A stretch of DNA of 64,000 nt, from NCBI GenBank assembly GCA_037045185.1, contig JBAOHQ010000008.1, forward strand, positions 1-64,000, read 5' to 3'. Under the pieces are notes generated by a model that was given only the letters and a program-made list of their open reading frames with translations, was not told where the DNA came from and did not search any database. Below, piece by piece: positions 24,642 to 34,325 of this stretch (the stretch's first letter is position 1; each line of letters starts with the position of its first letter). The position numbers were made by a program, and so were the translations under genes. This DNA is from JAKOUY01 sp037045185. Its GTDB lineage: Bacteria; Actinomycetota; Acidimicrobiia; Acidimicrobiales; Ilumatobacteraceae.

Positions 24642-25530
24642 TCCGCTTCCGCTTCGTCCAGGACAACATGACCGAGCTGCCGGTCAAGCGGATGTGTGAA
24701 CTCGCCGAGATCCCACGCTCGTCGTTCTACGTGTGGCTGACCCGCAAGCCGTCAGCTCGCGACATCGCCGACGAGGCGCTGCTCGTGACGATCCGTGACA
24801 TCTATGCCCGGTCACGCAAGACCTATGGGGTGCCGCGGATGCTCGGGCAGTTGCAACGCCGCGGGCATCGGGTCGCCCGGTCCCATGTCGCCCGGTTGAT
24901 GCGCGGCAAACGGCCTGGTCGGCGCACACGCCAGCAAGAAGTGGCGGCGTGGGCGCCCTGATGCCGGTGGTGTCCCGGACCTGTTGAGCCGCGACTTCCG
25001 TGCGGTCGCCCCGAACCAGCGGTGGGTCGCGGACATCACCGAGTTCCCGACCGGTGAGGGCAAGCTGTATCTCGCTGGGATCCGGGATCTGTTCCATCGT
25101 GGGATCGTCGGCTGGGACACCGCCGGCCGCCAGGACGCCGCTCTCGTGGTGTCGGCGTTGACGATGGCGTTGGCCCGCACCGGCCACCCGGGCGACGTGA
25201 TCCATCACTCGGACAAGGGGTCGCAGTACACGTCGCTCGACTTCGCGTTCGCTGCCGGGAACGCCGACATGCAGCTCTCGTTCGGGTCGACCGGCGACGC
25301 GTTACGACAACGCCGCGATGGAGACCGCCTGGGCCAGGCTCAAGGTCGAGATCGCCTGGATCCGCGGCAGCATCTGGTTCCCCACCCGCGCCGAGTGTCA
25401 CGCCTACTTGTTCGAGTTCATCGAGGTGTTCTACAACCGGCAACGCCACCAGACCGGCCTCGGCCACCTCACCCCAGCCGAGTACGCTGACCAATGGCGC
25501 CACGACCACGGACAACCGAATCTGGCATAA
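24638..25530 (+). pseudogene. IS3-family transposase OrfB (copy A), two frameshifts
   Basis: Same DDE integrase-like protein as copy B, but one extra G near 24903 (in GCGCGGCAAACGG) and one extra base near 25304 (GCGTTACGACAAC versus GCGTTCGACAAC) break the frame after ~90 residues and again before the catalytic Glu. The catalytic strands (VADITEF, HHSDKGSQYTS, METAWARLKVE) remain in separate frames. Transposition of this copy would need OrfB from copy B. Confidence 0.88.
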
Positions 25531-25560
25531 CCCCGTGTCCAGGATTCCGGGTCACGTTCA

Positions 25561-26194
25561 CCGAGACGATCTACCGTGCCGTGTATGACGGCACACTCGA
25601 CGTCAAGGCCCGTGAGTGTCTGCGGATGCGCCGGCCGCGACGACGCTCGCGGACCGTCCGCAACCCCAGTAACCGTCCGGCTCTGCCGAACATCCGCGAC
25701 CGGCCCGCCGCTGTCAACGACAGGCTCGAGCCCGGCCATTGGGAAGTCGATCAGATCATCGGCGCCCACAACCGGTCGTCGATGATCTGGCTCACCGAAC
25801 GCGTCCACCCGCTACTCGATCCCGATCACGATGCCGTGTGGCTACGCCGCGGACGATGTCCTCGCCGGCCTCGTCGAAGCCTGCGAACAGATCCCCGCTC
25901 ACATGCTGCGCTCGCTGTCGTTCGACCAAGGATCCGAGTGGGCCGAATGGGAAGCGGTCGCCGTCACCTACGGCATCGACTGCTGGTTCTGCGAGCCACA
26001 CTCGCCGTGGCAACGCGGCCCAGATCGAGAACCTCAACCGCCAGTTCCGCTGGTGGTTCCCACGTGGCGCCAACCTCGCCACGGTCTCGCCTGCCGACGC
26101 CGCTCACGCCGCCACCATCGTCAACGGACAACGCCGACGCTCACTCAACAACCAAAGCCCAACAGCGCTCTACACTGCCCTCACCGTGCAATGA
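25561..26194 (+). pseudogene. IS30-family transposase, 5'-truncated and frameshifted
   Basis: Homology starts abruptly at the right end of IS3 copy A with ETIYRAVYDGTLDVKARECL, then RPAAVNDRLEPGHWEVDQII (first DDE Asp in the EVDQIIG region), then in a second frame MLRSLSFDQGSEWAEW (second Asp) and WFCEPHSPWQRG, and in a third frame QIENLNRQFRWWFPRGANLA with the final Glu. The IS30 order is intact but the HTH start is deleted and two frame changes are present. It is a dead fragment. Confidence 0.85.
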
Positions 26195-26476
26195 CCGCTG
26201 GAACTGGCCGACTTCGGTGGCGAACTTGCCGACACAGCGGACCGCATCCAGCTCGGTGCGACGTTGCTGAGAGACCCAATCGCTGCGGGGCTCTAGCGCC
26301 GATGACCACTGCGTGGCGGCCAGATCGTCAGCGCGTCGATCGCGACTGCAGATGAGCCGCCACAGCAAGTGTCGACGCGCCGCTTAACCCGGACAGGCCA
26401 ACGTTGTGACACCCATCACGTACCGTATGGGTGAGATCGAAACGAGCAGGGATCGCCAGCGGCGGGGGTAAGCGCA

Positions 26477-29400
26477 ATGAAGCCATTCGACCAGGTTCGG
26501 ACGGGCGACGGTCGCCATGGCGTCGTGAAGTCCGTCGATGGAAGGCACGTCACGGTGCTCATGGCGACGGGCGACGAAGAGTATTTCGACGTCGACGATC
26601 TCGTTGGGGGCTCCCAGGGGCCTGCGGATTGTCTTGGTCGTGGCGAGCTCGCCGAGCGTGCTGCCGTTTTCCTTGCGGCTTCAGGCGCTTTACCTGCGCC
26701 ACGCCTATCGATTCGACCTGAGGTCGGGCCTGTCAAACGCCAGGGTTGAACCGAAGCTGCACCAGGTCTTCATTGCCCACCGAGTGACAAACAAGCTCCA
26801 GCCGAGAATGATCCTGGCGGACGAGGTCGGGCTCGGCAAGACGATCGAGGCGGGCCTCATCCTCAAGGAGCTCCGTGCTCGAGGTCTCGTCGATCGTGTG
26901 CTGATCGTGTGCCCCGCGAGTCTTCAGTATCAATGGCAGAACGAACTGCGCTCAAAGTTCAACGAGGACTTCGAGATCATGAACAGCGCTGCGGCCAAGT
27001 ATCTGGGCCAAGGAAAGGGAAACCCCTTCTCGCGGCGGGACAACCTCATCACCTCGATCAGCTTCGCCCAGAACGAAGCGCGAGCATCACAAATCATCGA
27101 GACGCCCTGGGACCTCGTGATCTTCGACGAAGCTCATCGGGTACGACGTTCGTACCTGTCGGCGAACAAGGTGCAGGTCACGCTGGCGTACGCGCTTGCG
27201 GACGAGCTGAAGGAGCTTGTCAGCGGGCTCCTGCTGTTGACGGCGACCCCGATGCAGCTGCACCCTTTCGAGCTCTACAGCCTCGTCGAGCTCGTAGAGC
27301 CGGGCTTGTTCCGAGACTTTCAGGACTACGAGCGCCGGCGGCGGGACCTACCTCGTCTCAACGCCCTGACGAAGAGCCTCATGGAATGGACGACTCTTGC
27401 ACCCCAAGATCTCACCAAGCAGGTGGCTGCTGCGGCTGACCTCCTCCATTCCGTTGGAGTCACGCCGGAAGCGGTCATGGAACTGGAGCAAGCCGACCGA
27501 ACGATCCTGATCGACGCCTTGGCGACGAGACACCCGCTCGCAGACACGATGGTGCGCAATCGCAAGTCCGAGATCGGTGGCTTCGCTGGGCGAAAGGCGC
27601 AGAGCGTGATGGTCGACCTGACCGATCAGGAGCTGCAGCTGTTCGAGGAGATCGCGGACTATCTGCGACACGAGTTCGACATGGCCATGGCGAACAAGCA
27701 GAACGCGATCGGCTTCCTGATGGTTACCTACCAGAAGATGCTCGCGAGTAGCCCCTACGCCGTGCTCGAGAGTTTTCGGAAGCGAGTCGTCAAGCTCACG
27801 AAACGCCTCAGCGTCCACGGTGCCAAGAAGTTGAAGTCCAGTGAGCCACTCGACGATCTTCTTGACGACCTCGAGGACACTGAGGCGCTCGAGGCAGTCG
27901 CAGATACGGAGTTGTCCCTCACGGACGACCTCCTGCTCGTCGAGATACACCGACTCCAGGAGCTGATCCTGAAGATCGAGCAACTCGATGGCGATTCGAA
28001 GGCTGCGCAGCTTCTCGACGCGTTGGAAGACATCTGGTCGACGATGGGTGACGAAAAGGTCGTCATCTTTACTGCCTTTCGATCGACCCAGACGTACTTG
28101 AAGCGACTCATCGAACGTGACCTGACTGCGAACGGTCAGCCTGTCAAGGTCGCGGTCTTTAACGGCTCCATGTCTGTCGACCAGAAGGAAGACGCAGTCC
28201 GCAGCTTCCGCGACAAGCACCAAGTGCTCATCGCAACGGAAGCTGGTGGTGAGGGGCGCAACCTGCAGTTCGCCCATTTGATCGTTAACTACGACCTGCC
28301 CTGGAACCCCATGAAGGTTGAGCAACGAATCGGCCGCCTCGACCGAATCGGTCAGAAGAAGACCGTCTACATCTACAACCTCGCGTGTCGGAACACGGTT
28401 GAGGAGCGTGTGTTGACTGTTCTTACAACCCGAATTCGGTTGTTCGAGGAGTCAGTCGGCTCTCTCGACCCAATCCTCGGAACGGTCGAGGATCAGCTCT
28501 CGAGGCTTGTCATGATCGACAAGAAACTCTTCGACGAGGAATTCCGTGCCCTGGAGGAGGACGTCGAGCGCAGAACGACTAAGGCGCAGGAGAACGAACG
28601 CTTGCTTGCCGACTTCGCACTCGATCGCGCCAGCTTTCGACGTGATGAAGCAAATCGGGTGCTTGGCCAGGCACCGCTGGCGACTGCTCGTGATCTGGAG
28701 TCGTTCTCGCAGGGTGTCCTCGAGCATCACGGTGGCACGCTCATGCCGCACGCCGAAGGTGGACAGATGATCTCGCTTTCGCCGCGCTTGGCGACAAGGC
28801 TCGCCGCAAAGGGTTCCCAACACCGCGGGGCGTTCCAGCCAGACGAGGCACTCGTCCGGGATGATCTCGACTTCTTCGCGCTGGGACATCCGCTGGTCGA
28901 GAAGCTCATCGACCTCGCTCTCAGCGATGACCGCGCACTGGCGTGCGTGCGCGCAATCCCTGACCTGATCGGGGGCCCAAAGGTCGAGGTGATCTACGAA
29001 CTGCAGGCCGACACCAAACCTCCACGTGGTCGTCTGCTCCGACATCTTGTTGGTGCGGACTGTGTCGTGCAGTCCGAATATCTCACGACCATGCCAGACC
29101 CTGGGCGAGACGCAACGCTCGAAGTTCCGGGTTGGGTGCAATCTGGGCTGGCTGAGAGTCAGAAGACATTTCGCCACGAAATCGATGCGATGCGCTCCGA
29201 AGTGCTCGCCGCTCACGCTGAGCAAAAGCTTGAGGAGGAGGCCCGGGCCGCCCGCATCTTCCGCTACCGGCAAACACGACTCACTCACCTCATCGGCCAG
29301 CAAGAGGCGTGGATTGTCGAGGCGCGAGCCTCGGGAAGCACACGCAGCGCGAAAATTCTCCCCGCCCGAGAGGGCAAGCTCCGCAAGGACCGCGACCGCC

Positions 29401-29507
29401 TCTCGGCGCTCGAGAGCGAGCATCAAGCCGACGTTGCGCGCATCACGGCGCAGAAGGTATCGGTGAGCGGCAAGATCTGGTCCGCCGCTGTGGTGGTGCC
29501 CGCGTGA
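26477..29507 (+). CDS. SNF2/RapA-like DEAD/H helicase, one homopolymer frameshift
   Basis: About 1,009 residues when an extra T in the TTTT run near 26668 is ignored. Before it: MKPFDQVRTGDGRHGVVKSV to GELAERAAV; after it SLRLQALYLRHAYRFD. Motifs: Walker A ADEVGLGKTIEAG (~112), FDEAHRVR (~217), TATPMQ, VIFTAFRSTQ, TEAGGEGRNLQ, and QRIGRLDRIGQ (~615). This is the SNF2 ATPase core of the RapA/HepA group, with a ~390-residue helical and basic C-terminal region of unknown fold. It overlaps the Hsp70 gene by GTGA. Relatives occur in phage-defence loci (DISARM DrmD, Dpd), so a DNA-remodelling defence ATPase is inferred, not shown. Confidence 0.87.
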
Positions 29508-30763
29508 AGACTCCACTGGCGTACGGCATCGACTTCGGAACGTCGAACAGCTCGATCTCCGTCGCGTACCAAGACGAAGCGGTCCTGGTGCCGCTCGGCG
29601 CCGACGGAGACGACGTCATGCCGTCCATCATTTATCTCGACAGCACAAAGCAACAGCTCGCCGGCCATGCCGCCGTTCGACAATTCCTCGTTTCCGGCTC
29701 AGGTACGGGCCTTCGGCTCATGTCCGCAGTGAAGTCGTTTCTCGCCGACGACACTTGGCATGGGACGCGGGCACCTTGGGGGAGCGAGCTGCGACCGGCC
29801 GACATCGTCGCTGTCCTGTTCCGAGAGCTGAAGCGACAGGCTGACGCATACTGCGGAGCAGATGTAAAGCGTGCTGTCCTCGGGCACCCGGTGTTCTTCG
29901 TCGGAGCCGAGGGAAAGCACTGGGAACGACTGAACGACCTAGCCAAGGAGAGGCTGAAGGAAGCGGCGAAGCTCGCAGGATTCAACGAGGTCAGTCTCGT
30001 CGAGGAGTCGACCGCCGCCCTCGCCAGCGAGGACTACGTACCCGGAATCATCATGGCCCTCGACTTCGGCGGAGGAACGTTCGATGTATCGATCGTGTCT
30101 ACCGACAACGCAGAGCAGCGACGCGTCCTCGCGTCACGAGGCGTAGCGGTAGGCGGAGAACGATTCAACGAGCTCCTGTTCGACGGTTTCGTCGCAGAGT
30201 CGCTCGGACTGACCCGCGAGTACGCCAACAAGTTCGGTAAGCCGCTTGCCGTGCCGGAGAGTCTTCGCAAATTTCGGTCACTCGACGGTGCTCTTCGGAT
30301 GGTCAGTGAGCAAGCAACGCATGATGCTCTCCAGTTTGTGATTCACCTCAAGGGGGGCCACGCGATCAAGGTCGTCGATGAGATCATCTACGGCGGGCAC
30401 ACATACGCCTTCCACAAGGAAGTCGAATCGGCGAAGATCGCGCTCTCCACGTCCGCACGGTCGACCGTGGACTTCCATCGCCGCCACATCGACGTCAATG
30501 CCTCGGTCGACCGCAAGAGCTTCGAGCTGCTCATCGCACCAGACCTTGACCGGGTCGAGTCAGCAGTCGACGCAGCTCTTACCGCGGCGGGGATCTCGGC
30601 CGGAGATGTGGACCTTGTGGTTCGGACTGGCGGCTCATCGCAGGTGCCAGCTTTCGTGTCCAGGATGAGTAACAAGTTCGGTGCTCCGAAACTCGAGCAG
30701 CGCGACGCTCTAGCGACCGTCGCTCTCGGCCTCGGGCTCGAGGCGATTGGGGTCTGGGGATGA
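29504..30763 (+). CDS. Hsp70-family ATPase lacking a substrate-binding domain
   Basis: 419 residues from GTG 29504, overlapping the helicase stop. The actin-like ATPase motifs are intact: phosphate 1 GIDFGTSNSSISV, connect and phosphate 2 IIMALDFGGGTFDVSIV, and adenosine VVRTGGSSQVPAF. The protein ends soon after the last motif (GLGLEAIGVWG), so no peptide-binding domain follows, as in YegD-like Hsp70 paralogs. It probably acts as an ATP-driven switch or scaffold for the SNF2 partner rather than a general chaperone. There are no DnaJ or GrpE genes nearby. The start and stop couplings on both sides make a three-gene operon. Confidence 0.9.
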   Translation: MKTPLAYGIDFGTSNSSISVAYQDEAVLVPLGADGDDVMPSIIYLDSTKQQLAGHAAVRQFLVSGSGTGLRLMSAVKSFLADDTWHGTRAPWGSELRPADIVAVLFRELKRQADAYCGADVKRAVLGHPVFFVGAEGKHWERLNDLAKERLKEAAKLAGFNEVSLVEESTAALASEDYVPGIIMALDFGGGTFDVSIVSTDNAEQRRVLASRGVAVGGERFNELLFDGFVAESLGLTREYANKFGKPLAVPESLRKFRSLDGALRMVSEQATHDALQFVIHLKGGHAIKVVDEIIYGGHTYAFHKEVESAKIALSTSARSTVDFHRRHIDVNASVDRKSFELLIAPDLDRVESAVDAALTAAGISAGDVDLVVRTGGSSQVPAFVSRMSNKFGAPKLEQRDALATVALGLGLEAIGVWG

Positions 30764-30972
30764 GCGAGAAGAGGCGGCGAAAGCTCGGCAAGCTCGGAGA
30801 TATCGCAGATGCGATTGAGCAGGCCGAGGAGTCAACGTTCGTCGAACATGTGGGCAAGACGGTCATCGTCCCGACCGAGGTCGGGGAGAAGCGTCAGACG
30901 ACGTCCGCCGCGGGCGCACACGAGCCGTGGGCCCGGCTTGAAGGCGAACGCTCGGTTCCACCCGCAACGTGA
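30760..30972 (+). CDS. Small basic/acidic protein coupled to the Hsp70-like gene
   Basis: 70 residues, starting with ATG 30760 that overlaps the Hsp70 stop (ATGA). A basic start (MSEKRRRKLGKLGDIADAIE) leads into an acidic helix (QAEESTFVEHVGK), then VIVPTEVGEKRQ and a flexible tail. No family is recognised. Tight coupling suggests a dedicated partner or regulator of the Hsp70-SNF2 pair. The C-terminal ~20 residues look weakly coding, so the native end may have been altered. Confidence 0.65.
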   Translation: MSEKRRRKLGKLGDIADAIEQAEESTFVEHVGKTVIVPTEVGEKRQTTSAAGAHEPWARLEGERSVPPAT

Positions 30973-31041
30973 TCGCAACCGCTTGCCTTGCCGTCCTCGA
31001 TACCGGTCAGCGCGACGGCGGGATGAGGACGAATCGGGAAC

Positions 31042-31072
31042 GTAACGAGATGTAACGACTACCTCGTTACAT
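31042..31072 (+). repeat. Nested inverted repeats after the SNF2-Hsp70 operon
   Basis: GTAACGAG (31042-31049) pairs with CTCGTTAC (31063-31070), and ATGTAACG (31050-31057) pairs with CGTTACAT (31065-31072), giving two alternative hairpins. It could be an operator, terminator or a mobile-element end. GAGAGGGACCC occurs twice just downstream (31083-31105). Confidence 0.5.
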
Positions 31073-31124
31073 TCGCCCATCTGAGAGGGACCCTGAGAGG
31101 GACCCGATAGGTGGTCCGGGTGTT

Positions 31125-32445
31125 ATGCGGCGTGGGGTTGGTTGTTGGTGGTCCACTTGTCGGCGAACTCGCTGGGGGTGAGGTCGCCGTGGGCGGTGTG
31201 GGGTCGCTTCCAGTTGCCAACAACGTGTTCGGCCGGCCACGCGCAGCCACCAGCTCCAAGTACGCATCCAGCAACGGATGCCCGAGCCGGATCAGGCCAC
31301 GGCCATCGCCCTCGGAGCGGACCAGACACGGCGAGAAGGCCACGTCACCCATCCTGACCCGCCCACACGAACCACCCAGGGATCACCCGCATATCGTGAC
31401 TCGATGCGCCAGTCCTCGATGATCACTCTGGCTTCGAGCAGGCTGTCGAACTGCCAGCCGTTGAGCAGCTCGTCGCGGAACTTGCCGTTGAACGACTTGA
31501 TCCAGGCGTTCTGCCACGGTGAGCCGGGGTCGATGAACACGCTGTTGGTGCCGGTGAACCGGCACCAGTCAGCGACGGTGTGAGCGACGAACTCGGGACC
31601 ATTGTCGAACCGGACGTAGACCGGCGCGGTGCCGCGTTGGGCGGCGAGGAGTTCGAGCACGGCGACGACGTGATCGGCGTCGATGGAGCGGTCGACCTCG
31701 ATCGCCAGGGCCTCGCGGGTGAACTCGTCGATCACGTTGAGCATCTTGATCGTGCGTCCGTCGGCGAGGGTGTCGAACTGGAAATCGAGCGCCCACAGCA
31801 CGTTCGGGCGGATCGGGCACATCGCCCGACATGCACGCCCACGCCTGACAGGCGCTTCTTGCGCCGCTTGTGCGGGACGCGGAGCCCCTCGTCACGCCAC
31901 AGCCTGCGGACACGTTTGTCGTTCACCTGACGGCCCTGGCGGCGGGCTTCCTTGGCGGCGCGCCGCCAGCCCCACCTGGGCCGCTCCTTGGAGAACTGGC
32001 GCAAGAACGCACGCAACTCAGCCTCCTCATCGGTGATCGGTGGCGGGGCAAGCCGCTGGGTGGAGCGGTTCAACCCGACGACCTTGCAGGCTCGGCGTTC
32101 AGAGACCCCGAACCGTTCGCGCAGCGTCATGACGGCCCTGCGCTTGCGGTTCGGGGTCAGAAGTTTCCCGCGGCGAGCTCCTTGAGCATCGACTTGTCGA
32201 GCTCGGCCTCGGCGAGCAACTTCTTTCAGCCGGGCGTTCTCGACCTCGAGTTCCTTCAACCGTTTCGCATCGGAGGCCTTCATCCCGCCGTACTGGGCGA
32301 GCCACCGATGCCACGTCGACTCGGCGACCTCGAGATGACGGCACACCTCGTCAAGACCCTTGCCCGCAGCGAGCTGCTTGTGCCCCTCGGCGAGCTTGCG
32401 GATGATCTGATCCGGCGTATGCCGCCGGCGCTTCCTGGATGTCAT
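31125..32445 (-). pseudogene. IS3-family transposase OrfA+OrfB, frameshifted and interrupted
   Basis: From ATG 32445: OrfA MTSRKRRRHTPDQIIRKLAE, then HLEVAESTWHRWLAQYGG and a coiled coil, with one extra base near 32228 (CTGAAAGAAG) before the true ending LAAGNF. OrfB continues with LRERFGVSERRACKVVGLNR and WRDEGLRVPHKRRKKRLSG, changes frame near 31820, then VLWALDFQFDTLADG, VRFDNGPEFVAHTV and SPWQNAWIKSFNGKFRDELL. After VIIEDWRIE foreign DNA intervenes; the native end RPHTAHGDLTPSEFADKW lies at 31125-31225. Inactive. Confidence 0.82.
31217..31352 (-). pseudogene. Tyrosine integrase N-terminal fragment inside an IS
   Basis: A minus-strand frame from ATG 31352 reads MGDVAFSPCLVRSEGDGRGL, then IRLGHPLLDAYLELVAARGR and PNTLLAT. 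GHPLLDxYLELVAARxRxNTLLAT is the start of the SAM-like core-binding domain of actinobacterial phage integrases. After PNTLLAT the sequence becomes the end of the IS3 transposase. It is a ~45-codon fragment with an intact start, embedded within the IS. Confidence 0.6.
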
Positions 32446-32502
32446 GGTGCTGTACTTCCTTCTGCCCTCACGAGCATCAGAGTCGCACAACACCTGGACC
32501 AC

Positions 32503-32838
32503 TACGAGGGTCTCAGCTCACATCTCGTCCGACCGAATCGGCTGGCCCCGCTCAGCCTCAGCCAGTACACCGACTCGCGCGCCGGGCTCAATCGAGGGTG
32601 AGCAACGGTTTATCAGTCCCACGGTCACTAGCGGTCCGAGCCTCTCAACGAGGCCCTAGTTCGGCGAACGGCGGATAGCGCAAGTTGTCCATCCACTTGT
32701 CCATCTACTGCGCGCTGCTGGTTTGCGTCTGACTTTGCCGCGGAGATCTCGGGTGGAAATACCCCAGGGCTGACAGGCTTCTCGGATCATGCGAGAGGAG
32801 CTGTTGATGTCGGAGAAGCCGACCCGCAAGCACAAGGG
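32503..32838. other. 336-base stretch between two IS elements
   Basis: No gene. At its right edge ATG 32806 (or ATG 32788) opens a short plus-strand frame MSEKPTRKHKG that is cut off by the left end of IS256 copy 2, probably the first codons of a disrupted gene; GAGAGGAG precedes it. Confidence 0.45.
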
Positions 32839-34298
32839 AGGTTGTCCCGGGGTCTGTTGAAGTGAGGTGGTGATCCCTCCCCGGGCCGTGCCGTGCTGGC
32901 AGGGTTCGGGAGTCCACCAAGACACCTGAACAAGGAGAGGGATCACCGTGAAGAAGAGGGTACCTGTCGTGCAGGTCACGACACCGGAAGTGGCTCAGGA
33001 GTTGGCCGGTCTGCCGTTGGAGGCGACCGTCGTGATGGCTGATGTCGCGGCCGCGATGCGCGATGGTTTGTTGGCGTTCGCGACCTCGGCGGGGCTGGTC
33101 GTGATGCGCCAGATGTTGACCGCTGAGCTGACCGCGAAGATCGGTCCGAAGCACGCCAAGCTGCCCGCTTCTGAGCGGGTCGGGAACTGGCATGGCACCA
33201 CCTCGGGGCAGGTGGTGTTGGGGTCGCAGAAGATCACCGTGGAACGCCCCAGGGGTCGGTTCGTGGATGGTGGCGAGATCGGGTTGGACACGTGGGACGT
33301 GTTCGCGTCGGAGGACTTGCTGGGCCAGGTGGTGGTGGAGCGGATGCTTGCCGGTGTCGCCACCCGACGGCATGTCGATGTCGCCGAACCCGTCGGCCAG
33401 GTTGATGGGAAGGCCCGGTCGAAGTCGGCGGTGTCGCGCCGGTTCAAGACCGCGACCGAGACCGCGTTGCGGGACCTGATGGCCCGCGATCTGAGCTCGC
33501 TGGAGGTGGCGGTGGTGATGATCGACGGGTTGAACATCGCCGATCAGATGATCACCGTCGCGCTCGTGATCACCGCTGACGGCACGAAGGTCCCCGTCGG
33601 GTTGCGGCTCGGCGACACCGAGAACACGATCGTCGTCACCGATCTGCTCGCCGACCTGGTCGCCCGCGGCCTGCGCTACGAACACGGCGTCCTGTGCGTG
33701 CTCGACGGCGCCAAGGCCCTTCACGCCGCGGTGGTGAAGGTGTTCGGCGACAAGGCGCTGATCCAGCGCTGCACCCTGCACAAGCGCCGCAACGTCACCG
33801 GCTACCTGGGTGTCGACGAACGCGACCCGATCGACGCCCGCCTCGCCCGCGCGTTCGCCGACCCCGACCCGACCAAGGGCTACGCCGCCTGCGAGACACT
33901 CGCGAAGCAACTCGAACGCGATCATCCCGACGCCGCCGCATCACTGCGCGAGGGGCTCGATGAGATGTTCACCGTCGCCCGGCTCGGCATCGGTGGCCGG
34001 CTCCGCCAGTCGTTGACGAACACGAACTGCATCGAGTCGATGATCTCGATCTGCCGCACGAACCATGGCCGCGTCAAGCGTTGGCGCGACGGCGAGATGA
34101 AGAAGCGATGGATCGCCGCCGGCATGCTCGAAGCCGAACGCTCCTTCCGACGACTCAAAGGCCACACCGATATGCCCACCCTCGTCACCGCCATCACCAA
34201 CGCCACCACGAACGGCACCGCCACACCCGCCAACTACGATCAGGCCGCCGCCTGAACAAGACCGGGATCACCACCGAACTTCAACAACAAGCGGGTGG
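32839..34298 (+). mobile_element. IS256-family element, copy 2, complete transposase
   Basis: Left end TGTTGAAGTGAGGTGGTGATC and right end (read inward) TGTTGAAGTTCGGTGGTGATC form imperfect terminal repeats around one transposase gene. The right end abuts the next IS3-family element, so the outermost bases may be trimmed. Confidence 0.83.
32948..34255 (+). CDS. IS256-family transposase
   Basis: 435 residues from GTG 32948, with AAGGAGAGGG just upstream. The mutator-type DDE core is intact: Asp in VVMIDGLNIADQM, Asp in LCVLDGAKALHA, the CxxH-like QRCTLHKRRNV, and the C-terminal NTNCIESMISICRTNHGRVK with the catalytic Glu, followed by RWRDGEMKKRW and AERSFRRLKG. Length matches the family. It is the only intact transposase of this type in the window and could act in trans on copy 1. 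Confidence 0.92.
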   Translation: MKKRVPVVQVTTPEVAQELAGLPLEATVVMADVAAAMRDGLLAFATSAGLVVMRQMLTAELTAKIGPKHAKLPASERVGNWHGTTSGQVVLGSQKITVERPRGRFVDGGEIGLDTWDVFASEDLLGQVVVERMLAGVATRRHVDVAEPVGQVDGKARSKSAVSRRFKTATETALRDLMARDLSSLEVAVVMIDGLNIADQMITVALVITADGTKVPVGLRLGDTENTIVVTDLLADLVARGLRYEHGVLCVLDGAKALHAAVVKVFGDKALIQRCTLHKRRNVTGYLGVDERDPIDARLARAFADPDPTKGYAACETLAKQLERDHPDAAASLREGLDEMFTVARLGIGGRLRQSLTNTNCIESMISICRTNHGRVKRWRDGEMKKRWIAAGMLEAERSFRRLKGHTDMPTLVTAITNATTNGTATPANYDQAAA

Positions 34299-34325
34299 GC
34301 ATCTCCCCGTCGAGCGGACGGGTGG

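Larger units (their letters stand above)
24282..25560 (+). mobile_element. IS3-family element, copy A (1279 bp)
   Basis: Bounded by terminal inverted repeats beginning TGAACGTGACCCGG on the left and ending CCGGGTCACGTTCA on the right. It is nearly identical to copy B at 37680-38956. By eye I see two substitutions and two one-base insertions, which account exactly for the 2-bp length difference. No target duplication is evident. Confidence 0.88.
31111..32502 (-). mobile_element. IS3-family element, minus orientation, with internal insertion
   Basis: Ends carry inverted repeats GTGGTCCGGGTGTTATGCG (left) and GTGGTCCAGGTGTTGTGCG (right end read on the minus strand). Transposase lies on the minus strand; near its 3' end about 170 bases of an unrelated integrase gene interrupt it. 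Confidence 0.8.
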
